From Verrucomicrobiaceae bacterium (GTDB lineage: Bacteria; Verrucomicrobiota; Verrucomicrobiia; Verrucomicrobiales; Verrucomicrobiaceae), in NCBI GenBank assembly GCA_016795485.1, contig JAEUHM010000054.1:62001-126000 (forward strand): a DNA stretch of 64,000 nucleotides. Direction: 5' to 3'. Positions 1-8,918 of the stretch are shown one piece after another. The first letter of the stretch is position 1, and every line of letters begins with the position of its first letter. Made by a program: the position numbers and the translations under genes. The notes beneath the pieces are model-generated. The model saw only the letters and a list, made by a program, of their open reading frames with translations, had not been told where the DNA came from and did no database searches.

Positions 1-545
1 CAAGCAAAGAAACCATCCGCTACAGCGGCTCTCCCATCGCCCTAAGCTTCTCTGAAGCCGCCGACACAAAGTCCGTTGTCCTCATCGACACCGAAAATCA
101 TTCTTCTGCCACCATTCTCCTGCCATCAGAAGCTTCAAACTGGCAGAAGAATGAAGGCAGAAGAATGGCGCTGAAGATTTTGCCAATCCCCGTCACCCGT
201 CAGCTCATCCGCGTGAAGGCCGCGCGTGCGACACTGGCCGCCGATCTCGAAAACGTGCCCGCAGGAAGCTGGGCAGAAGTCACCGTGAAGTTAGACGCCC
301 CCGAGCCCGACCTTGACCGTCAAGTTCGCGAGGCAGCAGCCAACCGCTTCGAAGTCCTCAAAGTCCTAGCCGACCTCCCCGTATCCGACACCGCCCCCTG
401 GCAAACCAAAGCCCCCACACTCCAAGACCTCCAACCCCGCGACGTCTTCCGCGAACTCCTAACCGAAAAGCAAATCGAGGGCGATGAACTCAGCGCCGTG
501 TTTGATGAGCTGTTGGCGTTGAGGCAACACGAGACACCGAACTAA
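1..545 (+). CDS. sbcD: SbcD exonuclease subunit, C-terminal part (5' end outside window)
   Basis: The reading frame is open from base 3 to the stop at 543-545, so this is the 3' end of a gene that starts before the window. The first visible residues, IRYSGSPIALSFSE, are the typical end of the SbcD/Mre11 phosphoesterase core. The cap and C-terminal region follow, ending in a helical segment. SbcD is the nuclease partner of SbcC; together they cut hairpins and DNA ends during repair. The gene ends 4 bases before sbcC, the usual operon order. An ATG at 165 exists, but the upstream homology shows it is internal. A strong inverted repeat at 98-168 adds roughly 25 residues between the core and the usual LPIPV strand. 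The identity is clear; only the C-terminal 180 residues are visible. Confidence 0.9.
   Translation, partial: SKETIRYSGSPIALSFSEAADTKSVVLIDTENHSSATILLPSEASNWQKNEGRRMALKILPIPVTRQLIRVKAARATLAADLENVPAGSWAEVTVKLDAPEPDLDRQVREAAANRFEVLKVLADLPVSDTAPWQTKAPTLQDLQPRDVFRELLTEKQIEGDELSAVFDELLALRQHETPN
98..168. repeat. In-frame palindromic element inside sbcD
   Basis: Bases 98-125 and 141-168 form two arms of about 28 nt that are reverse complements with only a few mismatches, around a loop of about 15 nt. Each arm is itself a doubled motif: CATTCTTCTGCC at 99-110 with a near copy at 112-124, and GGCAGAAGAATG at 142-153 and again at 156-167. The element lies in the sbcD frame with no stop codon. It sits where other SbcD proteins have a short linker, so it reads as an insertion translated into protein. 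Confidence 0.8.
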
Positions 546-549
546 AACT

Positions 550-3330
550 ATGCGTCTCCTCGCCGTCCGACTTCAGAATCTCAACTCGCTCAGCGGGGAG
601 CATGTCGTGCGGTTTGATGAGGCTCCTTTGAGCGCCGCCGGGGTGTTTTTGATCACGGGGCCGACGGGGGCCGGGAAATCGACTTTGCTCGATGCGATGA
701 CGCTGGCGCTTTACGGTCGCGCGGCGCGTTACGGGAACGAAAAGGCAGATGAAATGATGAGCCGACACACGATGGAGTGCTTGGCGGAGGTGGACTTCGA
801 GACCGGAGGGCGTCGGCTGCGGGCGACGTGGAGGCTGGGAAAGACGAAGTCGGGCAATTTGAAGCCCGTGCAGCGCACGCTGGCCGATGCGGACACGCTG
901 CAAATCCTCGCCGACAAAGGCCGCGAGGTGGATGCGATGATCGAATCGCTCACCGGGCTGGATGCGCAGCGCTTCCTGCGCTCCGTGCTGCTCGCGCAGG
1001 GGCAGTTCGCAGCATTCTTGAAGGCGAAGCCGAACGAGCGTGCCGAGCTGCTCGAAAAGATCACCGGCACCGAGATCTACCGCGACCTCTCCATCCTCGC
1101 ACATGAAACGCATCGCGAGAAAGACGAGCACGCTCGCCAGCTCAAAGCCGCGCTCGGCGCCGTCACTGTGCTCGACGATGAAGCGCGAGTAAAGATCGAT
1201 GACGACCTCACCGAGGCCCGCACCGCTGCCTCACGCCTGCAAATTGAGCAAGCTGCCGCCAGCCAGCATTTCCAGGCACAGCTAGAACAATCGCGCATCG
1301 TCGCCGATCTCACGAAGCTAGCCGCCATCGCAAATCAGCTTCAAGGCGCCCAAACCGAAGCAACTGCTAAGGCTGCCGAAGCCCGAAAAGCCAGCGAACT
1401 TGCCAAGCAGCAGCGCGCACAACGCGAACCCATCTGGGAAAAGGCTGCTGGTATGGCTGCGCAAAGCGAACAGCTCGAAATGCAGCTCAGGGACAGTCGC
1501 GCGACCTATCAAACGTGGGCTAAAGATCAAAAAGAGGCCTCCCTTCGTCGCGAAACAGCCGAGAGGGAGCTCACAGCACATCTCGATGCCGCCCAGATAC
1601 TCGAAGCTTGGCTGAAGGAACACGCGGCTGATGCTGACCTCGGCAATCAATTGCCCAAACTTCGTTTCGCCATCCGCGAGTGGCGAGTGGCACATGAAAA
1701 GCTCGCCGATGGCCGAAAACGCCATGCAGAAGCGCAAACACTCAGAGCGCGACTCCAAGCGTCCGAGACCCAAGTGGTCTCTGGCACCAAAAAGGCGGTC
1801 GAATACCTCGGCAAGATCAAACTGGATCGTGAAGCACTGGAACAGCTCACGAAGAAGCTCGATTCGCAACGCGAGATCACTCGCCACGCCGAACTTGTGG
1901 CAGGACTTGACGAACATCGTCATGATTTACGCCCTGGCGAACCTTGCCCACTCTGCGGCGCAACGGAGCATCCCTTTGTTTCGTCAGAGGTGAACACTGA
2001 AAGCCAACTCCAGAACGCACGAAAGCTGCTCATCACCCTCGAAAAACAGCATGATCAGGCCCAACGAACCCTTACGGCACTCGAACGGGATCTCGTGAAG
2101 ATCGAAGCGGAGTTGAATGCGGAGAAGACGAGGGCGGACGAGCTGCGGAAGCGTCTTGCAGAAGTCCAACCGCCTGCCGATGAGATGCTGCAGCAATGGA
2201 GTGAAGATGAGGTGAAGAAGCGAGTTCTCTCGTCCACGACACCTGACGATGCCGAACGTGAACTCTCAGCACTCGAAAATCGTGCTACCGCGTTCATCAA
2301 AAAGCAGCAGGAAGCCGCGCAGCAGCGAACTGATCGTCAGAAGCTTGAGGGAGACATTCAGCTCGCAAGAGCCGATGAAGTGGCGAAGACCCAGCGCTTG
2401 GATGAACTGAAAGCGGAAGGTGTGTCCCTTCGTGGCAGGGTCGATGCACTCAATCAGCAATTGAGTGAACTACTGGGGGGTAAAACATTGGCAGCGGATC
2501 GCCAGGAGCATGAAACCCGCGTTCTGACATCTGAGCGCGTCCAACGTGAGGCAGAGATGCAACTCGCCAAGCTACAAACTGATCTTGCGGCTACTCAAGC
2601 GAAGTTGGAGCAGCTTGAGGCACGAAGGAAGCCTTTCGCTGAGGTTCCAGTGTTATCTGGAGAAGACATCAACGAGTTGGAAGCAAAAGCAAAGATCCTT
2701 CACGAAGCCTTTACCGCCAAACACAAGGAAGTTGGCTCCTTGGAGCAGCAGATCAAGAGTGACGACGATGCACGCAAACGTCGTGAGGCAGGTGGAGCCG
2801 AGTTGCACGCAGCGGAAGCCGATGCATTGCGATGGGGCAGATTGCGCGAGCTCATTGGCTCAGCGGATGGCGCCAAGTTCTCGCGTTTTGCACAGTCACT
2901 TACGCTTCGGCAACTTATCGGCTTGGCCAACGAGCATTTGAAAGTGCTCGCTGAGCGCTATCGGCTCATCGCTGCATCTGGAGATGAACTCGACCTTCGG
3001 ATCGTCGATCTTTATCAGGCAAACGCAGACCGACCCATGGAGAGTCTCTCTGGTGGTGAGAGCTTTCTTGCGAGCCTTGCCCTAGCACTTGGGTTGAGTG
3101 AACTGGCAAGTCGCCATCATCAAATCGACTCGCTCTTTATCGATGAAGGCTTCGGCACACTTGACTCTGATACTTTGGAGATTGCCTTGAGCGCACTCGA
3201 AAACCTTCGGTCACGTGGCAAGACGATTGGCCTCATCTCCCACGTCGATCTGCTAAAAGAGCGTCTCACCACTCAAGTGCGTATCGTTAGAGGTTCATGC
3301 GGCACAAGTTCGATTGAAGTGGTGAGTTGA
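550..3330 (+). CDS. sbcC: SbcC, SMC-like ATPase of the SbcCD nuclease
   Basis: A 926-residue Rad50/SbcC-type protein, the ATP-driven DNA-tethering partner of the SbcD nuclease in double-strand-break and hairpin processing. The N-terminal head has a Walker A motif, GPTGAGKST, at residues 37-45. Long heptad-rich coiled coils run on both sides of a zinc hook, CPLC, at residues 466-469, which dimerises two molecules. The C-terminal head carries the ABC signature LSGGE at about 833-837 and Walker B with FIDEG at about 864-868. Length and domain order are normal. It begins 4 bases after the sbcD stop, so the two are surely co-transcribed and probably translationally coupled. Confidence 0.96.
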   Translation: MRLLAVRLQNLNSLSGEHVVRFDEAPLSAAGVFLITGPTGAGKSTLLDAMTLALYGRAARYGNEKADEMMSRHTMECLAEVDFETGGRRLRATWRLGKTKSGNLKPVQRTLADADTLQILADKGREVDAMIESLTGLDAQRFLRSVLLAQGQFAAFLKAKPNERAELLEKITGTEIYRDLSILAHETHREKDEHARQLKAALGAVTVLDDEARVKIDDDLTEARTAASRLQIEQAAASQHFQAQLEQSRIVADLTKLAAIANQLQGAQTEATAKAAEARKASELAKQQRAQREPIWEKAAGMAAQSEQLEMQLRDSRATYQTWAKDQKEASLRRETAERELTAHLDAAQILEAWLKEHAADADLGNQLPKLRFAIREWRVAHEKLADGRKRHAEAQTLRARLQASETQVVSGTKKAVEYLGKIKLDREALEQLTKKLDSQREITRHAELVAGLDEHRHDLRPGEPCPLCGATEHPFVSSEVNTESQLQNARKLLITLEKQHDQAQRTLTALERDLVKIEAELNAEKTRADELRKRLAEVQPPADEMLQQWSEDEVKKRVLSSTTPDDAERELSALENRATAFIKKQQEAAQQRTDRQKLEGDIQLARADEVAKTQRLDELKAEGVSLRGRVDALNQQLSELLGGKTLAADRQEHETRVLTSERVQREAEMQLAKLQTDLAATQAKLEQLEARRKPFAEVPVLSGEDINELEAKAKILHEAFTAKHKEVGSLEQQIKSDDDARKRREAGGAELHAAEADALRWGRLRELIGSADGAKFSRFAQSLTLRQLIGLANEHLKVLAERYRLIAASGDELDLRIVDLYQANADRPMESLSGGESFLASLALALGLSELASRHHQIDSLFIDEGFGTLDSDTLEIALSALENLRSRGKTIGLISHVDLLKERLTTQVRIVRGSCGTSSIEVVS

Positions 3331-3353
3331 AGCGTTTGTTCTGACAACTTTGC

Positions 3354-4481
3354 ATGTCACCCGTCATCCAAACACTCTGCGATCTTGTCCGCATCAATAC
3401 CGTCAACCCGGCTTACGGAGATGGTGGAACTGAGGGAAATGCGGAGAGTTATCTCGAGCAGTTTTTCCAGCGCTACGGCATCGAGACCTTCAAACAGGAG
3501 GTCTTTCCCGGCAGAAGCAACGTGATCGCTGTGCTGCCAGGAAAATCAAAGGACCGCATCGTGTTTGAGGCTCATACGGACACCGTTTCCATCAAAGGAA
3601 TGACGATTCCGCCATTTGAACCCAGAGTTGCAGATGGGCGCGTTTACGGAAGGGGTTCAGTCGATGACAAAGCCGGACTCGCCGCGATGATGCACGCTCT
3701 GGTGGAGTTAAAGACCAACCAAGTGACTCCACCGTGCGAAGTGTGGCTCGCCGCAGCCGTGGACGAAGAATACAGTTATCGAGGAGTCGTGAAGCTCTGC
3801 GAGAACATTAGCGCGAAAGCCGCTATCGTGGCTGAACCCACTGAACTCCGGCAAGTAATCGCTTCCAAAGGAGTCCTCCGTTGGCGAGTAACCACCAAGG
3901 GCAAATCCGCGCATTCTTCTAAGCCTCATCTCGGCGTAAACGCCATCCAGCACATGGCGAAGATTCTAGCTGCGTTTGAACAGGAGAATGAACGACTTGC
4001 AACGGTGAGTCATTCACTACTCACACCACCCACGTTGTCTGTAGGAACCATCCAAGGCGGAGTGCAGGTCAATCTTGTTCCTGATTACTGTTCCATAGAG
4101 ATTGATCGCAGACTCATGCCAGGCGAAAAAGCTGGGGATGTACTCGAGTACTATCGATCTCTAGTGAAAAGCATTCCAGGAATAGATGCTGATTGTGAAA
4201 CGCCTGTGTTATTGGAAGACGAAGCACTCGATACCCCGGCAGATGCCGAGGTGGTGAAAGTAGCCAGCCAGATCCTCGGTGACATGAGCCTGAACAAGGA
4301 GCCAATGGGTGTGCCTTTTGGCTCTGATGCCTCAAAGCTTTCTCGTGCAGGAATCCCGACGATTGTCTTTGGCCCAGGTAGCATTGATCAAGCCCACACG
4401 GTCGACGAATGGGTTCCTGTGGACCAAGTGGAAACTGCTCTGAAGTTTTATCGGAGTTTTGCGGAAACCTTTGGCACCTGA
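3354..4481 (+). CDS. M20 family metallopeptidase (ArgE/DapE/carboxypeptidase-like)
   Basis: A 375-residue cytoplasmic zinc hydrolase of the M20 family that removes an acyl or amino-acid group from a small amide or peptide. The metal-binding pattern is complete: H74-x-D76 in FEAHTDTV, the bridging Asp in GRGSVDDK (about D104), the catalytic Glu pair at 139-140 in VDEEY, E162 in AEPT, and the last His near residue 348 in AHTVDEW. A dimerisation domain lies between about 175 and 290. The exact substrate (N-acetylornithine, succinyl-diaminopimelate or a dipeptide) cannot be told from sequence, and no arginine or lysine biosynthesis genes flank it. It follows sbcC by 23 bases on the same strand. 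Confidence 0.85.
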   Translation: MSPVIQTLCDLVRINTVNPAYGDGGTEGNAESYLEQFFQRYGIETFKQEVFPGRSNVIAVLPGKSKDRIVFEAHTDTVSIKGMTIPPFEPRVADGRVYGRGSVDDKAGLAAMMHALVELKTNQVTPPCEVWLAAAVDEEYSYRGVVKLCENISAKAAIVAEPTELRQVIASKGVLRWRVTTKGKSAHSSKPHLGVNAIQHMAKILAAFEQENERLATVSHSLLTPPTLSVGTIQGGVQVNLVPDYCSIEIDRRLMPGEKAGDVLEYYRSLVKSIPGIDADCETPVLLEDEALDTPADAEVVKVASQILGDMSLNKEPMGVPFGSDASKLSRAGIPTIVFGPGSIDQAHTVDEWVPVDQVETALKFYRSFAETFGT

Positions 4482-4486
4482 TCAAC

Positions 4487-5245
4487 TCATTCCGACCATT
4501 CCACGCTCAAGATCTGCTCGACATCGATCTTGCCGCCAGCTTCTGGGATATCCTCTTTGCTATTCTTCCAACGAATGGTGCACGTTTTGCCAGTGAAGGA
4601 CTCGGGTTTCTCCAACACCTTGTCCACAGACTCATCAGCTTGAAGAATGAAGAACGAAAACTCCTTCCCCGCTGAATCTGCCATCAGCCAGTGGCCATAG
4701 TCACCCTGCTCTATGCCCTTGAACGTGCCTTTCAGGGTCAAAACTTTATCGGCTGGAGCTAGCTTCGTCTCGACAGCAGCTAGGAAACTGCTGGAGTTGG
4801 CCACGATCCTTTCCTCCTCAAGCTTGAAGTCCTCACCTGCAGAATCGACCAACTTCTTGTCGGTTCCAATCCACTTGAACATTTTGCCGTCCGCAAAATA
4901 GAACCGATCCTCAACGAGTTGCTTCTTCGCGTCTGCCTCGGCGCTCATCGCGTGGTAATATCGGAAAGCGAACAGCACCTTACCGTTCTCGAAGTAGTAT
5001 TCTTCACTTCCATCTCCATCCTCGCCTGGAACGCTGGAGTCGATGCGCACAATGTCCGAACCCTTCACATACGCCTCTAGAGCAAACTCCAAGTCGCTAT
5101 CTGTGTGGGAGCACCGGACTTTCTTCAGGGCTTTAAGGTTGTCATTGATGCTAGCGTAGACCTTACGGTGATAGGCCGTGTCCTGTTGAGCAAAAACGGC
5201 GGAGGATACCAAAAGTAGGGCAAGGACCAGGGAAGCGTATTTCAT
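4487..5245 (-). CDS. Secreted protein of unknown function
   Basis: A 252-residue protein starting at MKYASLVLALLLVSS, a clear Sec signal peptide ending near AVFAQ. An upstream in-frame ATG at 5284 would add 13 polar residues before this signal, so I prefer 5245. The mature part is rich in Glu, Asp and Lys with alternating beta-type segments (YYFENGKVLFAFRYY, RFYFADGKMFKWIG). I recognise no family and no catalytic motif. It is convergent with the M20 gene (5 bases between stops) and divergent from the next secreted protein. Confidence 0.65.
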   Translation of the reverse strand: MKYASLVLALLLVSSAVFAQQDTAYHRKVYASINDNLKALKKVRCSHTDSDLEFALEAYVKGSDIVRIDSSVPGEDGDGSEEYYFENGKVLFAFRYYHAMSAEADAKKQLVEDRFYFADGKMFKWIGTDKKLVDSAGEDFKLEEERIVANSSSFLAAVETKLAPADKVLTLKGTFKGIEQGDYGHWLMADSAGKEFSFFILQADESVDKVLEKPESFTGKTCTIRWKNSKEDIPEAGGKIDVEQILSVEWSE

Positions 5246-5326
5246 GGATTGATGCTGACAGAGTGGCGAGCAAGACGCAACCACGGTTCACTTGTAACGG
5301 ATGGATTCTCGCCTTGATTCATCCCC

Positions 5327-6112
5327 ATGACCATCCCAAAACTCCTCTCCATACTTGTGGTTCTGCTTTCAGCGTCTCTGGCAGATGCAGCCCCTAAGAT
5401 TTACGGCAACAGCCGCTATCAGTTCTCGAATCAAGGCACCATGGTGACTTTTGGTTGTGGTGGGATCAACAATCCAAGCAAAGAAAACTCCACAGGGACA
5501 ATACAGGTCAGGCTGTGGGCAACGGACACTGCCTATCGAGGAGGCTCTATCAGCGGAAAGGTTCTTGGTGAGTATAAACTCAATGGACTGAAGCCCGGTT
5601 CCTACTACTCGCCCGTTTCAAAGACGATCCGGGCGGCCCTACCATCAAAAAAGAAGCATTACTTTGTTACACTCACCGTCTCTGAGTATCGGAATGGAGG
5701 CTATGCGATCACCGACTATCGAACCTTCGACAAACAGGCACTGATTGGCCCAGTGGACCTCTTTAGCCTTACGGGGCCGTGGAGCTTCCGATACAGCACC
5801 GAGGGGGGCACGCTGGACATCAGTGTGGCAAAAATCAGTCACACTCGGACAGGAAACACTGGCACCCTGAAGCTAGCCGTGTGGGCCACCGATACTCCCT
5901 ACAAGGGCGGTGGCATTGAAGGCTATCAGCTTGGTGCAGTGACCAAGACCGCCCTCAAACCAGGCTACTCATACAGTGCTGTAAAGAATACGGCCACCTT
6001 CAAAAAGCCACCTTCAGGCAGCTACTACATCACCCTGGTTCTCTCCGAGTACAATGGCTCGGAGTACCGGATCGTAGATCACCTAAACGCAAACAACAAA
6101 CAGAGCTTCTAA
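5327..6112 (+). CDS. Secreted protein with two copies of a beta-rich domain
   Basis: A 261-residue protein with a signal peptide (LLSILVVLLSASLADA). The mature part is two related domains of about 110 residues, roughly 27-133 and 145-255. The copies share WATDT-Y-GG, LKPG-YS and a closing V/L-SEY motif followed by an ITDY/IVDH strand, so the gene arose by internal duplication. The pattern suggests immunoglobulin-like or CARDB-like beta-sandwiches, but this is not certain. Its stop lies only two bases before the ligase start, so the two are likely co-transcribed despite unrelated roles. Confidence 0.65.
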   Translation: MTIPKLLSILVVLLSASLADAAPKIYGNSRYQFSNQGTMVTFGCGGINNPSKENSTGTIQVRLWATDTAYRGGSISGKVLGEYKLNGLKPGSYYSPVSKTIRAALPSKKKHYFVTLTVSEYRNGGYAITDYRTFDKQALIGPVDLFSLTGPWSFRYSTEGGTLDISVAKISHTRTGNTGTLKLAVWATDTPYKGGGIEGYQLGAVTKTALKPGYSYSAVKNTATFKKPPSGSYYITLVLSEYNGSEYRIVDHLNANNKQSF

Positions 6113-6114
6113 TC

Positions 6115-8460
6115 ATGACGTTAGATTCAAGCGAACAGAATGATGTCGGTCACCGCATCGATTGGTTACGCCAAGAGATTTCACGGCACAATGATTTGTA
6201 CTACCAGAAAGCAGACCCGGAAATTACAGATTATGAATACGACTTGCTGGTTGCGGAACTCTCAAGGCTAGAACTCGAGAATCCCAGCCTAAAATCATCT
6301 GATTCCCCGTCCCAATCAGTAGGCAACGACCAAATTGCAGGCTTTGTGCAAGTGAAGCATGGGAGCCCAATGCTCTCCCTCGAAAACGGTTACAACGAAT
6401 CCGACATCGAAAAGTTCTACATTCGGTGTCGCAAAGACCTATCCTCGAGTCAGTTACGCTTTACCGTTGAACCAAAGGTCGATGGCGTTGCGATTGCCCT
6501 TCGTTACTCGAAAGGTAAGCTAGTCTATGCGGCAACACGAGGAGATGGTGAATTTGGTGACGATGTGACTGACAACGTCTTGACGATCAAGGGGCTTCCC
6601 AAATCGCTTCCTACCAGCGTAGCCAACGATTTCGAAGTGCGGGGCGAGGTGTTTATGAGCAAATCGACCTTCCAGTTGGTCAACGAAGAACGAGAACTGG
6701 CGTCAGAACCCCGCTTTGCCAATCCGAGAAATGCAGCGGCAGGAACTCTCAAGATGCTCAATTCGGAAGTCGTAGCGACCCGGCCGCTTGAGATCGTTTG
6801 TTATTCGATTGTTGAAGATGGTGGCCTTCCGATAGCGACTCAGAAAGATGTATTCGACACGCTCAAAAACTTAAAGTTTCCGTACCCTGAAGAAGTAACT
6901 TACGCCAACATGCTCAACGAGCTAATTGAGGCTACGGAGAAGATCAATCAACGCCGTGACTCTTTTCCATATGAGATCGATGGGGCGGTTATTAAGGTAG
7001 ACGATCTCTCCCAGAGAGCCATTCTTGGAACCAACACAAAATCTCCCCGATGGGCCTTGGCCTACAAGTATCCGCCCAAGAGAGCTGCTACAAAGTTAAT
7101 TTCGATTGAAGTCCAGGTAGGAAGAACCGGGGTTCTAACTCCGGTTGCTCACTTGTCCCCCGTCCTACTAAGCGGATCGACTGTGACCTACGCAACTCTT
7201 CATAACTTCAACGAGATCGAACGCCGGGACATAAGAATCGGGGATAAAGTCATAATTCAGAAATGTGGCGACATCATTCCTGCAATTGTCGACGTGATTT
7301 ATTCCGAACGAATCGGCAATCCCTCCGAGATTCCAAGATTTGAAAGGCCTTCTAAATGCCCTGTTTGTCACGCACCCGCAGTTCAAACTGACGGTGAAGT
7401 TGCACTAAGATGCTCAAATCAAGAGTGTCCGGGAAGAATAGTTCGTCAGCTGCAGTTTCTTGCCAGCCGACCAGCTCTCGATATATCTGACGTCGGAGGC
7501 ACGACTGCGGAGATTCTGGTTAACTCAGGGATCATCAAGCATCCCCTCGATATTTTTTCCCTAACTGCCGATAGAATCGCCAATCTTGATCTTGGTCAAG
7601 GCGCTGGAAGGCGCAAACTGGGAACTAAGACGGCAGAAAAAATAATAAGAGGCATCGAAGCTGCACGAAAAAAACCACTGTATAGATGGATTGTTGCGCT
7701 AGGAATTAAAGGCATTGGAGTCACTGGAGCTCGTTGCTTGGCGAAAAACTTCACTGGCTTTCGAGAAATGCGCGATTCCCCAGTCCTCCAGGCTATCGTT
7801 AAAGAAAGCGAACTAGCATCCGCACGCTTAGCCAAAAGTCCACAAACTCTGGCGAATCGGCACAAAACAGTGGCAGATAAATTACAACTTGAAGAGCAGG
7901 AATTGGAATTGCGAAAAGAGTTGTGGAACCACCAATCAGAAATGGTCAAATTCGGTTGGGCTAGGTTTGTCGGAGGCAGCAACCCCGATCCACACAAAGT
8001 AAATCGGGTCAAAGTTCCCGTTCCTGATGTGGTAGCTCGTGGCATCTTATGTTTTTTTTCAGGTGATGATGGACTTGCGTTGATCAACCGGCTCGACGAG
8101 ATCCTGCCTAGTCCATCGGCGTCCGATACCAGCTCATCAGAAGGTGGAAAACTCTCAGGAAAGTCATTTGTTCTCACAGGCACACTTGAAACAATGGATC
8201 GTGATGAAGCTGCCGATTTGCTACGTTCGCTTGGAGCTGACATTGCGAGTTCTGTTTCATCCAAAACCGATTTTCTAATTGTAGGCAGCAAGCCAGGAGC
8301 CAACAAAGTCAAAGCTGCAACTGATAGAAACATCCCAATTATGAGTGAAGAGGATTTGTTAGCATTAGTTGGTCGCAACGACGACGATTACTCCGAATCG
8401 CCGCAAATGTTGGCGGCTCGAGTAGACGATCTCAATCTTCAGCAAATGGAGCTACTCTAA
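6115..8460 (+). CDS. ligA: NAD-dependent DNA ligase, enlarged form
   Basis: Joins DNA nicks using NAD+. Domains in order: Ia domain (Tyr residues near 29-41), adenylation domain with nucleotidyl lysine K121 in KVDG, OB-fold from about 330, a four-Cys zinc finger (C415, C418, C433, C438), helix-hairpin-helix repeats from about 450, and a C-terminal BRCT domain at about 679-755. At 781 residues it is over 100 longer than typical LigA. About 70 residues of extra charged helical sequence (roughly 563-633) split the HhH region, and a Ser-rich linker precedes BRCT. The DNA looks more AT-rich than the smc or nucleoside hydrolase genes, which hints at a different history. It could be the housekeeping ligase or a second copy. 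Confidence 0.92.
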   Translation: MTLDSSEQNDVGHRIDWLRQEISRHNDLYYQKADPEITDYEYDLLVAELSRLELENPSLKSSDSPSQSVGNDQIAGFVQVKHGSPMLSLENGYNESDIEKFYIRCRKDLSSSQLRFTVEPKVDGVAIALRYSKGKLVYAATRGDGEFGDDVTDNVLTIKGLPKSLPTSVANDFEVRGEVFMSKSTFQLVNEERELASEPRFANPRNAAAGTLKMLNSEVVATRPLEIVCYSIVEDGGLPIATQKDVFDTLKNLKFPYPEEVTYANMLNELIEATEKINQRRDSFPYEIDGAVIKVDDLSQRAILGTNTKSPRWALAYKYPPKRAATKLISIEVQVGRTGVLTPVAHLSPVLLSGSTVTYATLHNFNEIERRDIRIGDKVIIQKCGDIIPAIVDVIYSERIGNPSEIPRFERPSKCPVCHAPAVQTDGEVALRCSNQECPGRIVRQLQFLASRPALDISDVGGTTAEILVNSGIIKHPLDIFSLTADRIANLDLGQGAGRRKLGTKTAEKIIRGIEAARKKPLYRWIVALGIKGIGVTGARCLAKNFTGFREMRDSPVLQAIVKESELASARLAKSPQTLANRHKTVADKLQLEEQELELRKELWNHQSEMVKFGWARFVGGSNPDPHKVNRVKVPVPDVVARGILCFFSGDDGLALINRLDEILPSPSASDTSSSEGGKLSGKSFVLTGTLETMDRDEAADLLRSLGADIASSVSSKTDFLIVGSKPGANKVKAATDRNIPIMSEEDLLALVGRNDDDYSESPQMLAARVDDLNLQQMELL

Positions 8461-8481
8461 CCAAATTGGTTCGCAACGATT

Positions 8482-8841
8482 ATGACCATCCACGCGAAAA
8501 GTAGCTCTGGGGGCTCTTACGAAGTCACATTTAGAATTGAGAATAACCGTCCAACTGTGACGTGCACGTGCAAAGCGGGGAGTATTGGTCAAGCGTGTAA
8601 ACACAAGCTGGGCATCGTTGCTGGTGCCCACGAGATGTTCGATATTCCAGCACAAGTAGATAATGTTGTTTCTCTGCTCGCTTCTCCAGAATGGCAACAA
8701 CTGGTCAGTGATGTAATGGAGATAACTGCTCAAATCCGCGCTATAGACGCTGAACTAGAACGGCTGAAATCAGACCAGAAAGTTCTCAAGCGCAGTCTCG
8801 CAACAAGATTCAATGCCACAAGCTCCAACAGAAGAGATTGA
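8482..8841 (+). CDS. Small SWIM zinc-finger protein
   Basis: A 119-residue protein lying 21 bases after the ligase. Residues about 30-45 read TCTCKAGSIGQACKH, which matches the SWIM zinc-finger pattern C-x-C-x(n)-C-x-H. SWIM fingers bind DNA or proteins and are usually part of SNF2 ATPases or transposase-like proteins; a stand-alone copy of this size is unusual. The second half (about 70-112) is a Lys/Glu-rich helix likely to form a coiled coil. The position suggests a ligase partner or a DNA-end-binding accessory, which is inference. The start has no strong Shine-Dalgarno. Confidence 0.7.
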   Translation: MTIHAKSSSGGSYEVTFRIENNRPTVTCTCKAGSIGQACKHKLGIVAGAHEMFDIPAQVDNVVSLLASPEWQQLVSDVMEITAQIRAIDAELERLKSDQKVLKRSLATRFNATSSNRRD

Positions 8842-8918
8842 CTTAGCTATGATCAACAGCGTAGTGGGAAACAGCCAAATCGTGGCTTTATCATTCAACA
8901 TTTGTTAGTGAGCCGACT

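Noticed and set aside
490..1131. 213-residue minus frame opposite sbcC
   Set aside because: It lies wholly opposite sbcC and the end of sbcD, with no domain; a shadow of GC-rich coding DNA.
8868..8890. AGCCA-AATCG-TGGCT hairpin before the sulfatase
   Set aside because: Only 5 bp of stem with a short broken T-stretch; could occur by chance.
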